A stretch of 63,170 bases of DNA, from positions 1-63,170 of the forward strand of contig JACJXV010000022.1 of NCBI GenBank assembly GCA_020636445.1, written 5' to 3'. A program made the translations under genes and the position numbers. Of this stretch, positions 17,321 through 25,789 are shown piece by piece. How positions within the stretch are numbered: the first letter of the stretch is position 1; every line of letters starts with the position of its first letter. Below the pieces are notes generated by a model. It was not told the origin of the DNA. It saw only the letters and a list, made by a program, of their open reading frames with translations, and made no database searches. Origin of the DNA: Lewinellaceae bacterium (GTDB taxonomy: Bacteria; Bacteroidota; Bacteroidia; Chitinophagales; Saprospiraceae).

Positions 17321-17362
17321 GGCCAGCCGTAAGGAGAAAGATTCCCTTACGGCGACTGGCCT
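17321..17362. terminator. Hairpin downstream of ssb
   Basis: GGCCAG and CCGTAAGG pair with CCTTACGG and CTGGCC, with a three-base bulge on one side and a central loop. It lies 12 bases after the ssb stop codon on the minus strand. T-rich sequence after it is weak (AACGTTCTTT), so it is a probable but imperfect terminator. Confidence 0.55.
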
Positions 17363-17374
17363 TAGTTCATGCGC

Positions 17375-17719
17375 TTAAGAAGCAGCACGGTTACCGGTCA
17401 TAATAAACTGTTCCACCACAATTTGCGGGGCAGAGCGTTTATTCCCATCCTTATCGGTGTACTCCCGGTATTCGAGGCGCCCGCGAAGAGCAACCTCCTT
17501 GCCTTTCTTGAGCCATTCTGCTGCTAATTCAGCTTGTTTGCCCCAAACGATACAGGAATGCCACTGGGTTGTTTCTACTTTCTCCCCGCGCTCGTTACGG
17601 TAGTTGTCACTTGTCGCCAGGCGAAAAAGAGTAAGGGCATTCCCGGATTCCATTTTTTTCAACTCGGGGTCAGCTCCCAGGCGACCAATCAAGGATACAC
17701 TGTTACGCAAAGATTTCAT
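17375..17719 (-). CDS. ssb: Single-stranded DNA-binding protein, short form
   Basis: 114 residues forming one OB fold: MKSLRNSVSLIGRLGADPELKK, FRLATSDNYRNERGE, TQWHSCIVWGKQAELAAEWLKKGKEVALRGRLEYREY, then the family end PQIVVEQFIMTG. SSB coats single-stranded DNA in replication and repair. The disordered linker and acidic tip (DDDIPF-like) that recruit partner proteins are missing; the protein ends NRAAS. Bacteroidota often carry such short accessory SSBs besides the main one, so this is probably a paralogue rather than the essential copy. Confidence 0.9.
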   Translation of the reverse strand: MKSLRNSVSLIGRLGADPELKKMESGNALTLFRLATSDNYRNERGEKVETTQWHSCIVWGKQAELAAEWLKKGKEVALRGRLEYREYTDKDGNKRSAPQIVVEQFIMTGNRAAS

Positions 17720-17805
17720 GGTCTTGCTTTTAAAGGTTAATAATCAATGAACACATCGCGATGCAAGACCAAAATTGTGGGGTAAAAAAGTCAATAGTCG
17801 TCCTT

Positions 17806-17843
17806 TAAACGTTTATGGTCGTTTATAAACGTTTACTTTTTTT
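17806..17843. promoter_or_regulatory. Hairpin of two TAAACGTTTA palindromes upstream of ssb
   Basis: TAAACGTTTAT (17806-17816) and ATAAACGTTTA (17825-17835) form an 11-bp stem around an 8-base loop. Each arm contains the self-complementary decamer TAAACGTTTA. On the plus strand it is followed by CTTTTTTT. It lies between the symporter stop codon and the ssb start, 87 bases upstream of ssb, so it may be a paired operator for ssb or a terminator. Confidence 0.45.
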
Positions 17844-19266
17844 AAACGGATAATTCAGGCTCTGGCGGAGCCGTAAAATCGGCCTCTCCTTCCCATTTAC
17901 CTACTACCGCCGAAGCCAGGCAATTGCCTACCAAATTAACGGAGGTTCGCGCCATATCCATCAGTTCATCGATGCCCAGAATGATGAAGATGGGTTCGAC
18001 GGGCAAGCCAAATGAAACAGCCGTAGCCATAAGGATCACCAGGGACGCCCGCGGCACCCCAGCCATCCCTTTGCTCGTTAGCATTAGGGTAAAAACGATG
18101 AGCAGTTGCTGACCCCAACTTAACTCAATTCCCGCTGCTTGCGCTACGAAAATTGTGGCCAAGGACAAGTACAAGGTACTTCCGTCCAGATTAAAGCTGT
18201 AGCCTGCAGGCAAAACAAAGGCTACAATATGCCGGGGGATGCCTATTTTTTCCATAGCCCGCATGGCTTGCGGCAGTGCCGCCTCTGAACTCGTTGTTGC
18301 AAATGCGATTGTCACGGGTTCGGCAATAGCATTGATAAACCGGCGAATCGGCAGCTTAATGATTAGCGCAACCGGCAAGAACACCCCAAGGACAAAAACG
18401 ATGAGGGCAACATATAAGGTAGCCAATAGTTTAAACAGGTTGACGAGGATGCCAAAACCCATATGCCCCACCGTATAGGCGATTGCTGCTCCAACGGCAA
18501 AGGGAGCAAAGTACATCACGATATTGGTAAACTTGAACATTACCTCGGTAAGGGCTTCTGTCCAGGTAAGCATTGGTTTGCGAAACTGTTCCTGCACCAG
18601 GGCAAGTCCGATGGCAAAAATGATGCTAAAAACCACGATTTGCAAAATTTGCCCCTCGAAGATAGCCCGGGCTATATTCTCCGGAAAAATATGCAGAATA
18701 GTTTCTTCCCAGGTCTGAGGCTGAGGTACCTCGATGTCACTCTCACCACCACCCGGTGGGAGGTTGATGCCCACTCCTGCTTTGCTAATATTAATGGCTG
18801 CCAAACCAATAAACAAGGCTATGGTCGTTACCACCTCGAAATAAAGAATGGCTTTCCATCCCATTCTGCCGACTTGTTTCAGGTTAGCATGCCCGGCAAT
18901 ACCAACCACCAGGGTGCCAAAAATCAACGGCGCAATAATCGTTTTGATCAATCGCAGGAATATTTTACTCACGACCTTGAGGTGCAGCGCAAAAGCCGGA
19001 AAATCATGGCCAATCTCGGCACCAATGAGCATACTGAACAGAATCCAGGTAGTCAGGCTTTTCCGCCGATAAGCAGCTATGGCTAATCCGGTCAGAGATA
19101 CCCACCGCAACACCGTTGCGAGTAAAGGGGGCACCAAGGGTACGGAGCCAAAGGTCAGCAGCGTGGCCAGAGCGGCTAGAAAAAGTAATCCCCAATTAAT
19201 CGGCCGCAGCCAATTACGCTGGCCATCGGGGAGCATAGTGTTGTCGGTGGATGTTGGTTGTTCCAT
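17842..19266 (-). CDS. Dicarboxylate/amino acid:cation symporter (DAACS)
   Basis: About 474 residues with eight or more membrane segments. It has LKVVSKIFLRLIKTIIAPLIFGTLVVGIAG, the serine-rich re-entrant FATTSSEAALPQAM, PAGYSFNLDGSTLYLSLATIF and TSKGMAGVPRASLVIL, the signatures of the GltP/DctA family. These carry glutamate, aspartate or C4-dicarboxylates into the cell with H+ or Na+. The conserved substrate-binding NLDG and the later D-x-x-R-T-x-x-N (MDMARTSVNLVGN) are present. The start at 19266 (MEQPTSTDN) is preferred over one 48 bases upstream. Exact substrate cannot be told from sequence alone. Confidence 0.88.
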   Translation of the reverse strand: MEQPTSTDNTMLPDGQRNWLRPINWGLLFLAALATLLTFGSVPLVPPLLATVLRWVSLTGLAIAAYRRKSLTTWILFSMLIGAEIGHDFPAFALHLKVVSKIFLRLIKTIIAPLIFGTLVVGIAGHANLKQVGRMGWKAILYFEVVTTIALFIGLAAINISKAGVGINLPPGGGESDIEVPQPQTWEETILHIFPENIARAIFEGQILQIVVFSIIFAIGLALVQEQFRKPMLTWTEALTEVMFKFTNIVMYFAPFAVGAAIAYTVGHMGFGILVNLFKLLATLYVALIVFVLGVFLPVALIIKLPIRRFINAIAEPVTIAFATTSSEAALPQAMRAMEKIGIPRHIVAFVLPAGYSFNLDGSTLYLSLATIFVAQAAGIELSWGQQLLIVFTLMLTSKGMAGVPRASLVILMATAVSFGLPVEPIFIILGIDELMDMARTSVNLVGNCLASAVVGKWEGEADFTAPPEPELSV

Positions 19267-19466
19267 TGCAGGTGTGTCAGGACAAGATGTTGTTAAAGAT
19301 ATCCTGTAAGACACCCTTGAGTAAAAAAGTCACGGGGTAAGACCAGGCATTACACGAAATGGATGCCCCTGCCTAAGCACTGCCTGGTCATTGGGGTTTA
19401 CCGAAACGTTTTAAATTGTTTCCGGATCCGTATAAATCCTGTTTGAATCGTTCTATAACTGCCTGT

Positions 19467-20792
19467 TTACAATTGCCCACCTATTCGCAAATAGCGGATC
19501 CGTGCCTCGAGGAAGTCGTAGTAATGTTGCAACTGTTGTTGTTGAGCATCGCGCAGAGCAAACTGGCTGTTGCGCCATTCCGTATAGCCCAGCGTACCAT
19601 TTTGATAGGCCACCTGATCACGATCGAGCAATTGTTGAGCGAGTCTTACGTTTTCCCGGCCAAGTAAAATATCGCGCTGGGCTTGTTGGAGGGTAGTCAG
19701 CACTTCACGCAGGTTAAAATCATAATTACGCTGGAGTTCCTCCTGTTTGCGCACGTGCGTAAGTGCTTCCAGCCCAAGGCGCTCCTGGTTCCGTTCTTTT
19801 AGTTTTCCGTCGTAGATGGGAAGGTTGGCTCGCAAACCTACAAAGGCAAAAGGATACCATTTTTGCCAAACGGCCAGGTCATTGCTCAGGTGTTGCGCAT
19901 TGAGGGCTGCATAGAGGTCTAGTGTAGGCCGGTAAAGTTTTGCTTCCCGCTCCTGTCCCAACACACTGATTTGCTGGCGCAGTCCTTCCTGAAGAATTTC
20001 TGCCCGCCCGTTAAGGTCTTCACCCGTCGGCAGACTAACTTCGCCCAGGGAAGCAGCTACTTTTTCCAGCGTTTCACTGGGGAATATACGTTGACCCGGT
20101 TCCATGCCTATCTCATAGGCCAGGCGCTGAGCCGCCAATTGGTAATTGGCCTCTTCGCTTTCCATAGCCAGTTGTGCTTTATTCACGTCCAGTCGGAAAC
20201 GGTCCAGTTCACTAGGCAAGAGGGTACCATTTGCAGCCCGAACCTCTGCTACCTCCATAATATCCTGAGCCCTTTGCCAATCCTCACGAGCCAACTGCCA
20301 GGCTTCCTGGTGCAACAGGGCCTCGTAATAGGCCTGGGCGACACTCAATTTTATATCCTCTGTTGTTTGGTTAACTCCTAATTCCGCCACCTGACGAGAC
20401 AATTGCCTTAGCTGACGATCCGTTTGGTATACAGGATCGATCAGCGACAAACTTCCTTCGACATTGAGCAAAAAGCTGAATCGGGTACCGAAACGAACCT
20501 CCCGGTCCATTCCCGGCTGCCCGTTATTTTCAAAAGCAGCACCAGGGATAATACTCGTTTGCAACACGGGATTGTAGCGCAAATCACCGCTTCCACTAAT
20601 CACAGGCTTACGTCGGGTAGCCAGAATTTCCTCGTCCTTGGCAGCTATTTCCACCCCTAGCCGCTGGTTAGCAATTTCCACCCGTTGCTCAAGTGCTTTT
20701 TCCCATGCCTGGTTAAGGGTATATCGGGTTTCCTGTGCCGCCCCAGTCAGCAGGGTGCAACACCCCATTACGATCAGCAATACTCTTTTCAT
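19467..20792 (-). CDS. TolC-family outer-membrane efflux protein
   Basis: About 441 residues with a signal peptide (MKRVLLIVMGCCTLLTGAAQ). It is mostly long alpha-helix with the TolC internal repeat: YTLNQAWEKALEQRVEIANQRL at the front, then RDAQQQQLQHYYDFLEARIRYL at the end. TolC trimers form the outer-membrane duct of tripartite pumps. It is the last gene of an operon with the ABC permease, HlyD adaptor and ATPase, starting 42 bases after the permease stop. The ATG at 20792 starts the signal peptide. Confidence 0.88.
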   Translation of the reverse strand: MKRVLLIVMGCCTLLTGAAQETRYTLNQAWEKALEQRVEIANQRLGVEIAAKDEEILATRRKPVISGSGDLRYNPVLQTSIIPGAAFENNGQPGMDREVRFGTRFSFLLNVEGSLSLIDPVYQTDRQLRQLSRQVAELGVNQTTEDIKLSVAQAYYEALLHQEAWQLAREDWQRAQDIMEVAEVRAANGTLLPSELDRFRLDVNKAQLAMESEEANYQLAAQRLAYEIGMEPGQRIFPSETLEKVAASLGEVSLPTGEDLNGRAEILQEGLRQQISVLGQEREAKLYRPTLDLYAALNAQHLSNDLAVWQKWYPFAFVGLRANLPIYDGKLKERNQERLGLEALTHVRKQEELQRNYDFNLREVLTTLQQAQRDILLGRENVRLAQQLLDRDQVAYQNGTLGYTEWRNSQFALRDAQQQQLQHYYDFLEARIRYLRIGGQL

Positions 20793-20834
20793 ATTCCTTT
20801 CTGTTTCTATAAGCAGATTTAACCCCATGCCATA

Positions 20835-21956
20835 CTACCCCCGGAATACTGCCGAAGGTTCCAAACTCGTAATCCGACGCACTGCAAATAAACTACCGAA
20901 GAGGGCAATAGTTAACGTTATGCCGAAAAAGGCCAACTCTAACCAAATAGGGAACTCGAACAAGGTTCCAGCCTGGGCCACACCCTGCTTGAACCCGTTT
21001 ACAAGCGCAAATCCCAGCACAAAACCCAGTATAGCAAATAAGACGGCCTGTGTAACAATCAGGCGGGTAATATATCCATTAGTAGCGCCAATGGCCTTCA
21101 GTGTTCCATAATCGCGAATCCGATCAACCGCAGCGGAATACAAGGTCAACCCGATGATCACAAACCCGACGATGAGGGCAAAGACAATGAGGGTGCCAAA
21201 CGAGATGGCAATACCGCTGGAAGCTAGTACCGTTATTACGGTCTGTCGCTCAAAGTCCGCCGCTTTCCAGGCCCGGATCCCGTTGATTTCCCGGTTGATA
21301 AAATGAATGACCTGTTCCTGGGGGACCGCAGGATCCCAGCGCACCAGATAGGCACTGGCCTTATTGCGGGAAACATTCCCCAGGTAGCGGGCCCGATCAA
21401 TAGTCGTGAATCCGACTACGCCTCCAAAGGTGCGAAAGCCCTTCGTGTTCCCTGCTACAAATACTTTTTTGCCATTAAACTCAAAATAGTCCCCGATTTC
21501 CACGTCCCCCAGGGCATCCTGGTCGAAATAATCAGTAACCACAGCACCATCGCGCAGCATAACTTCCGGCGACACGGTCGCTACCGATCGGGGCCAGCCC
21601 GCAAATTCAGGATATTGGGTGCCTACCAGTGTAATACCACTGGATTTGCCATTGGCGAATTTGGCCGATCCGCTGGCAAGTACAATAGGATAGGCTTTAA
21701 CGACCCCTTCAATACTCTCCAGTTCTTTGCCGACACGAATATCCAAAGTGGCCAACGCATTGGCATTAGTCGTTTTTTCATCAACTACCCAAATGTAATC
21801 CGGATTATTACGGACATAAGCACTCATGGCATTGGTCAGGAAAATAAAGATCCCGGCCTGCTGCCCGATCAGAAAGACCGACAGGATAGTGCCCGCCAGT
21901 GCCCCAATGGATTTAGGCTTATCGTAGATGATGAACTTCAGCGCTGTCTTAAACAT
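20835..21956 (-). CDS. ABC transporter permease, DevC/FtsX-like
   Basis: 373 residues. There is one N-terminal membrane helix (SIGALAGTILSVFLIGQQAGIFIFL), a large periplasmic domain, then three C-terminal helices with the FtsX core (VGFVIIGLTLYSAAVDRIRDYGTLKAIGAT). The end ITSLEPSAVFRG is typical. The family (DevC, MacB-like) works as a mechanotransmitter with an adaptor and TolC rather than as a simple channel. It is flanked by HlyD and TolC genes in one operon. The exported substrate is unknown. Confidence 0.88.
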   Translation of the reverse strand: MFKTALKFIIYDKPKSIGALAGTILSVFLIGQQAGIFIFLTNAMSAYVRNNPDYIWVVDEKTTNANALATLDIRVGKELESIEGVVKAYPIVLASGSAKFANGKSSGITLVGTQYPEFAGWPRSVATVSPEVMLRDGAVVTDYFDQDALGDVEIGDYFEFNGKKVFVAGNTKGFRTFGGVVGFTTIDRARYLGNVSRNKASAYLVRWDPAVPQEQVIHFINREINGIRAWKAADFERQTVITVLASSGIAISFGTLIVFALIVGFVIIGLTLYSAAVDRIRDYGTLKAIGATNGYITRLIVTQAVLFAILGFVLGFALVNGFKQGVAQAGTLFEFPIWLELAFFGITLTIALFGSLFAVRRITSLEPSAVFRG

Positions 21957-21992
21957 AACACAATTGCTTTGCCAGCATTACAAAACCGATAC

Positions 21993-22994
21993 TTAACGAT
22001 CCAACCGGATTACGCACTCTACCCGGGCCCCTATCAGGAGAGGAGCATCCGCAGGAAGTTCAACCTGAACCTCCCGCACCCGCCGGTCTTCCAATTCATC
22101 CGGTTGACCGCTGAACAATGACTTTTTCTTGAGGTAATCACCAGCGAAAACCACTTTTCCGGTAGTTAGCACGTCGGTCTCTCCCTGGTTGCGGATATCA
22201 ACAGCCAGGCCGGTATGTACCCGGCTTGCAAACAGCTCATCCACCTCGGTAAGGGCCATCAGGGGGCCATCGGGGGCGAAGTCGCCAATAGCTGTGGTAT
22301 TATTGAGGAAAGTACCTTCCCGAATATCAACCGAGAGAAACGTGCCACTCAGTGGAGCTCGTATTACCCTGCGGCCGAGCATCGTTTGTGCGTATTGAAT
22401 ATCCGCTTCCAATTCCAGCACCCGTTGTTTTTCCTGTTCTACCTGTACCCGGGCTTCAGCCAGCTGTTTCGTCAGTTGCTCGACCTGAAACCGGCTATCC
22501 GCCAGTGCCTGTTCGGTTAGCGCCTTACCCGCCGCCAGGTTTTCGTTACGTTGTAAGTCTGCCCGGGCTTTATCCAGTTCCGCCTGGCGGGTAGCCACGA
22601 CAGCCTGAGCACGACGGATCGCTGCTTGTTGGGTTCCCAACCGGCTTTGCGCCTGGCTCACCTGTGCGCGTTCTACGGCATCATCGAGATCAACAATAAT
22701 GGCCCCGGCCTCCACGTGCTGCCCTGCAGCAATACGAATCCGGGTAATAACACCACTTACCTCAGCATTGATGGACCTTAACCGCGCCAATGGCTCTATT
22801 TTCGCTATGCCGACTACTTCACTTACCTCCATCGTATCGCGCAAGACGACCTCATCTCCGGTGCTTGCTTCCGGGGCCGAAGCTGTATCCGGGGATTTCC
22901 CACATCCTAGACTAATACATGCCAGCAAAAAGCCAACCAATGCAACCTTTCCTACCGCGAAATGACCTCGTTGAATATCTCTTTCTTCTTGCAT
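21993..22994 (-). CDS. HlyD-family periplasmic adaptor of ABC exporter
   Basis: 333 residues. A lipobox (LLACISLGC) suggests lipid anchoring. A biotinyl-lipoyl-like half (IRIAAGQHVEAGAIIVDLDDA) leads into a long coiled coil (RAQVSQAQSRLGTQQ through ELEADIQYAQTML). The second lipoyl half VIRAPLSGTFLSVDIREGTFL and a beta-barrel follow. It links the inner-membrane permease to TolC. The gene order ATPase, adaptor, permease, TolC matches DevBCA-type systems. The conserved RAPLSG loop is intact. Confidence 0.88.
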   Translation of the reverse strand: MQEERDIQRGHFAVGKVALVGFLLACISLGCGKSPDTASAPEASTGDEVVLRDTMEVSEVVGIAKIEPLARLRSINAEVSGVITRIRIAAGQHVEAGAIIVDLDDAVERAQVSQAQSRLGTQQAAIRRAQAVVATRQAELDKARADLQRNENLAAGKALTEQALADSRFQVEQLTKQLAEARVQVEQEKQRVLELEADIQYAQTMLGRRVIRAPLSGTFLSVDIREGTFLNNTTAIGDFAPDGPLMALTEVDELFASRVHTGLAVDIRNQGETDVLTTGKVVFAGDYLKKKSLFSGQPDELEDRRVREVQVELPADAPLLIGARVECVIRLDR

Positions 22995-23012
22995 CTTCGT
23001 AAAATCTTTCGA

Positions 23013-23696
23013 TTAGTTTTCTATGTTTTTGACTTCATGTACAAAGCCATTTCGGACCTCCACAATTCGATGGGCGTATTTTTGCAACCGGGGGTCGTGG
23101 GTAACAACGGCGACTGCTTTGCCAGCGTCCGCCAGACTGCGTAACTCCTCCATTACTACCTCCAAAGAGCCCTTGTCCAGGGAGGCAGTCGGTTCATCAC
23201 AAAGGATCATTTTCGGTTCGGTTACCAATGCCCGCGCCACAGCAATCCGTTGTTGCTGCCCGCCGGATAGTTGTTTGGGTAAGTTTTTGCGGCGATCCAC
23301 CATCCCTACCAATTCCAGTGCTTCGTCTACCCGCTGCCGGGCCTGACGCCCGGTGATTCCCTGTAGTTTTAACGGCATCATGACATTCTCCTCCGCAGTC
23401 AGTGGGGCTAACAGATTGAAATTTTGGAACACAAAACCAATGGTTTGCAAACGCAAACCCGCTAATGCCTTTTGCCCGAGATGATTGATTTCCTGACCGT
23501 CCACCCACAATCGGCCCGTTGTTGGATAAATCACACACCCCAACAACGACAACAAGGTCGTTTTCCCAGATCCGGAGGGACCATTAATAAGCAATAACTC
23601 TCCCGTTTGTAAATCAAGGGTTGTGGGTTGCAAGGCAACAATTTCCTGATCTCCCACCCGGTATACCTTGCTAACGCCTTCCAGTCTGGCGATCAT
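23013..23696 (-). CDS. ABC exporter ATP-binding protein (DevA/LolD/MacB type)
   Basis: 227 residues: Walker A NGPSGSGKTTLLS, Q-loop region VFQNFNLLAPLTAEENVMMP, signature LSGGQQQRIAVARAL, Walker B MILCDEPTASLD and the switch His in VVTHDPRL. It powers the adaptor-linked exporter encoded by the next three genes. The LLAPLTAEENVMMPL segment is characteristic of the LolD/MacB/DevA subgroup. It is the first gene of the operon; an 18-bp palindrome lies 69 bases upstream of its start. Confidence 0.92.
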   Translation of the reverse strand: MIARLEGVSKVYRVGDQEIVALQPTTLDLQTGELLLINGPSGSGKTTLLSLLGCVIYPTTGRLWVDGQEINHLGQKALAGLRLQTIGFVFQNFNLLAPLTAEENVMMPLKLQGITGRQARQRVDEALELVGMVDRRKNLPKQLSGGQQQRIAVARALVTEPKMILCDEPTASLDKGSLEVVMEELRSLADAGKAVAVVTHDPRLQKYAHRIVEVRNGFVHEVKNIEN

Positions 23697-23764
23697 AAGA
23701 CTAGTTTTTACGAATCTAACTCAATATGGAACCGAATAACTCCGTACCCGTTCATTTATTTACT

Positions 23765-23782
23765 ACTATTTTGCAAAATAGT
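23765..23782. promoter_or_regulatory. Perfect 18-bp palindrome upstream of the efflux operon
   Basis: ACTATTTTG followed directly by its exact complement CAAAATAGT. It lies in the presumed promoter region of the minus-strand efflux operon. It is the right size for a dimeric repressor site (TetR or MarR type), but no such regulator is encoded next to it. Confidence 0.5.
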
Positions 23783-23850
23783 TGGTTTTTATCCATAAGC
23801 TAACCCAGTGGTCGATCAGGTTTCAAATTGCGGATTGGCGATGGTTATTA

Positions 23851-24033
23851 AGTGAGGAGTGAAGGGTGAAGGGGTGAGGACCGCCTAACCTGGGCTTCGG
23901 CAGGCGACCCTTCTGCACTAAAGTTTCGGCGGGCGAAGGGAAAATGAGAAAAACGAGTAACCAGCCACCAGTTACCAGCTACCAGAAAACGAGCAACGAA
24001 TAACAAGTAACGAAAAATTTACCCGCCTCCGGC
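23851..24033. repeat. Mosaic low-complexity spacer repeat
   Basis: In order: GAGGAGTGAAGGGTGAAGGG, GC hairpin pieces (CCGCCTAACC, CGGCAGGCG, TTCGGCGGGCG), AAAATGAGAAAAACGAG, then AGTAACCAG-type words, and a final hairpin CCCGCC-TCC-GGCGGG near 24022. The parts recur in other spacers of the window. It fills most of the 458-bp gap between the efflux operon and the plug-domain gene; nothing gene-like is seen in the rest. Confidence 0.65.
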
Positions 24034-24154
24034 GGGCCAGAAACCCTTGTACAGACAAATACCGTTTGGAATCGAAAGATTCCTGCGAAGAGCAGGCTTG
24101 AGATGGCGTCTAGTCCGCGACGCCATGCCTTATAATTGCTTAGTTGAAGAAGCG

Positions 24155-24598
24155 CTAGTTCGTTTTGGACTTGATGACGATCACGCCATTGGCCCCACGA
24201 ACACCATAGATGGTGGTTTCACTTGCGTTTTTGAGCACCGTTATGTTCGCGATATCATTGACATTGATCACCTGGGCGATTTGGTTAAAATCGGTTCCAA
24301 TGGCCACCCCATCCAGTACAAATAAAGGATCTGAATCCCCGATAATAGAGTTGCTCATGGCCCGCACCCGAACTGATACACTATTCCCCCGACCGGTAAC
24401 GTATAACCCTGGTATCCGCCGCAGGTAGTCGTCCAGGCCAATAAATGACTGATTGCTACTGGCTTGAGCGATTCCATTCTCATTGGTGACCTGGGTATCC
24501 TGACTCCGGCCAGCACTAACACCTTGAGAAGATCCGCAACCGTAGGTTAATGCTGCGGCTAGTAGCAGTGCAGCAATGAGACTTTGCGAATATTTCAT
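24155..24598 (-). CDS. Orphan TonB-plug-domain lipoprotein
   Basis: 147 residues. The lipoprotein signal is MKYSQSLIAALLLAAALTYGC. The rest is only the plug domain of a TonB-dependent receptor: LDDYLRRIPGLYVTG, SVRVRAMSNSI, DPLFVLDGVAIG, VNDIANITVLKNASETTIYGVRGANGVIVI. No beta-barrel follows. Free-standing plug lipoproteins occur in Bacteroidota and may assemble with a SusC-type complex or act as decoys; the function is unknown. There is no adjacent SusC/SusD pair here. Confidence 0.8.
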   Translation of the reverse strand: MKYSQSLIAALLLAAALTYGCGSSQGVSAGRSQDTQVTNENGIAQASSNQSFIGLDDYLRRIPGLYVTGRGNSVSVRVRAMSNSIIGDSDPLFVLDGVAIGTDFNQIAQVINVNDIANITVLKNASETTIYGVRGANGVIVIKSKTN

Positions 24599-24682
24599 GT
24601 TTTTCTTTTCAAGTTAGCGCTTTCCGGTGGTATGTATTCAACTTTTTCTCGCTATTCGACCAGCATCAGACAAATTCTGCGG

Positions 24683-25789
24683 TTATCGATTTGGGCGGCG
24701 AATTCCCTCCTCTGCAACGGACAACCAATAGGAATCAAGATAATCGCCAATATCGATCCGGGAGTCTGCAGAGAGCAGTTTAAACCGACGGACAAGGGAA
24801 AGAATATCCTTTTGCTTAGATTCAAAATACTGTAGGGTAGGTTCCAGTTCCTGGTCGGTATAAGGAAGTGCGAAAAGCATCCTTTCCCGAACCGAGATCA
24901 ACCCATAATTGGAGTCGGGTGACGCGTAACTGGAATTCACTATACCTGAAAAATCAAAATCATAAGGTACTAACTTGTAGGGCCCGCCATCTTTTGGGAC
25001 GAGTAACATCAGGTTGCGAGCCATTGGAATTGACCAATCCGTATTACCAATCAGGTATTGGAACATGACCATGGTTCGCAGGTTGGCCGGGTCAAATTGA
25101 TTCAGGGGTACAGAAAAGCAATCTTCACAAATTTTACTCTTATAGCGGTCGGCAGTTGTTTTTTCATCCTCCACCAGGATCCCCCAGGCAGTAAATTTAT
25201 TTCCGGTTTGGGTATCCCGATAACGGATCCGCAGTAGCTGTACCCGAATGTGTACAGGCGAGAGACGGGCGTAAAGCTGATATACGAGATACTCTCTTAG
25301 CAAGTTTTCTTTACCTTCAGGCCCGTCAACGCAGTGGGTTACCAACTTAAACTCGTCATGTTTGCGCAGCCCCAAGGCTTTGAGGTCCTCTTTGGGAAAA
25401 TTGAGCTTAAGGGGTGGAAAAACGCAGTTCTTACGGCGGTATTTCCCCCGGGAACGAATTTTAATCTCCATATCCAGGCTACGGCCCAAGGCATCTTCAC
25501 ACCTAAACTGAGCAGGTAGATAATCATTGGTGTTCTTCTGATCGAGCAATTGAGTCAGATCCAGATCCAGATTTACATCTACCACTTCTCCGTAGTTGAG
25601 TAAATCAAACAGCGTCAGTTTAGTAGAATCTTCACCTGCCGAAACTGGTGGTTCCTGGCCAAACCCGGCAACGCTGAATCCCGATAGAACCAGAAACATA
25701 GGCAGTGTTAACATCAAGCCATATTGAGTTTTGCGCTGGTTCCGAAGAGCATCCAAAAACGGAAATAACAGCAACCACTTGCAACGCAT
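24683..25789 (-). CDS. CotH-like secreted protein (tentative)
   Basis: 368 residues. The front holds a hydrophobic segment (LMLTLPMFLVLSGFSVAGFG), probably a signal peptide starting at Met26 rather than Met1. Conserved-looking blocks are KIRSRGKYRRKNCVFPPLKLNF, EGKENLLREYLVYQLYARL, YLIGNTDWSIPMARNLMLL and YKLVPYDFDFSGIVNSSYA. The order 'R-G-x-x-R ... K-L-N-F ... L-R-E-Y ... G-N-x-D-W ... PYDFD' recalls the atypical kinase fold of CotH spore-coat kinases, with PYDFDFSG as a possible metal-binding site. That reading is inference; the family has no known function in Bacteroidota. It lies upstream of the orphan plug gene on the same strand. Confidence 0.55.
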   Translation of the reverse strand: MRCKWLLLFPFLDALRNQRKTQYGLMLTLPMFLVLSGFSVAGFGQEPPVSAGEDSTKLTLFDLLNYGEVVDVNLDLDLTQLLDQKNTNDYLPAQFRCEDALGRSLDMEIKIRSRGKYRRKNCVFPPLKLNFPKEDLKALGLRKHDEFKLVTHCVDGPEGKENLLREYLVYQLYARLSPVHIRVQLLRIRYRDTQTGNKFTAWGILVEDEKTTADRYKSKICEDCFSVPLNQFDPANLRTMVMFQYLIGNTDWSIPMARNLMLLVPKDGGPYKLVPYDFDFSGIVNSSYASPDSNYGLISVRERMLFALPYTDQELEPTLQYFESKQKDILSLVRRFKLLSADSRIDIGDYLDSYWLSVAEEGIRRPNR

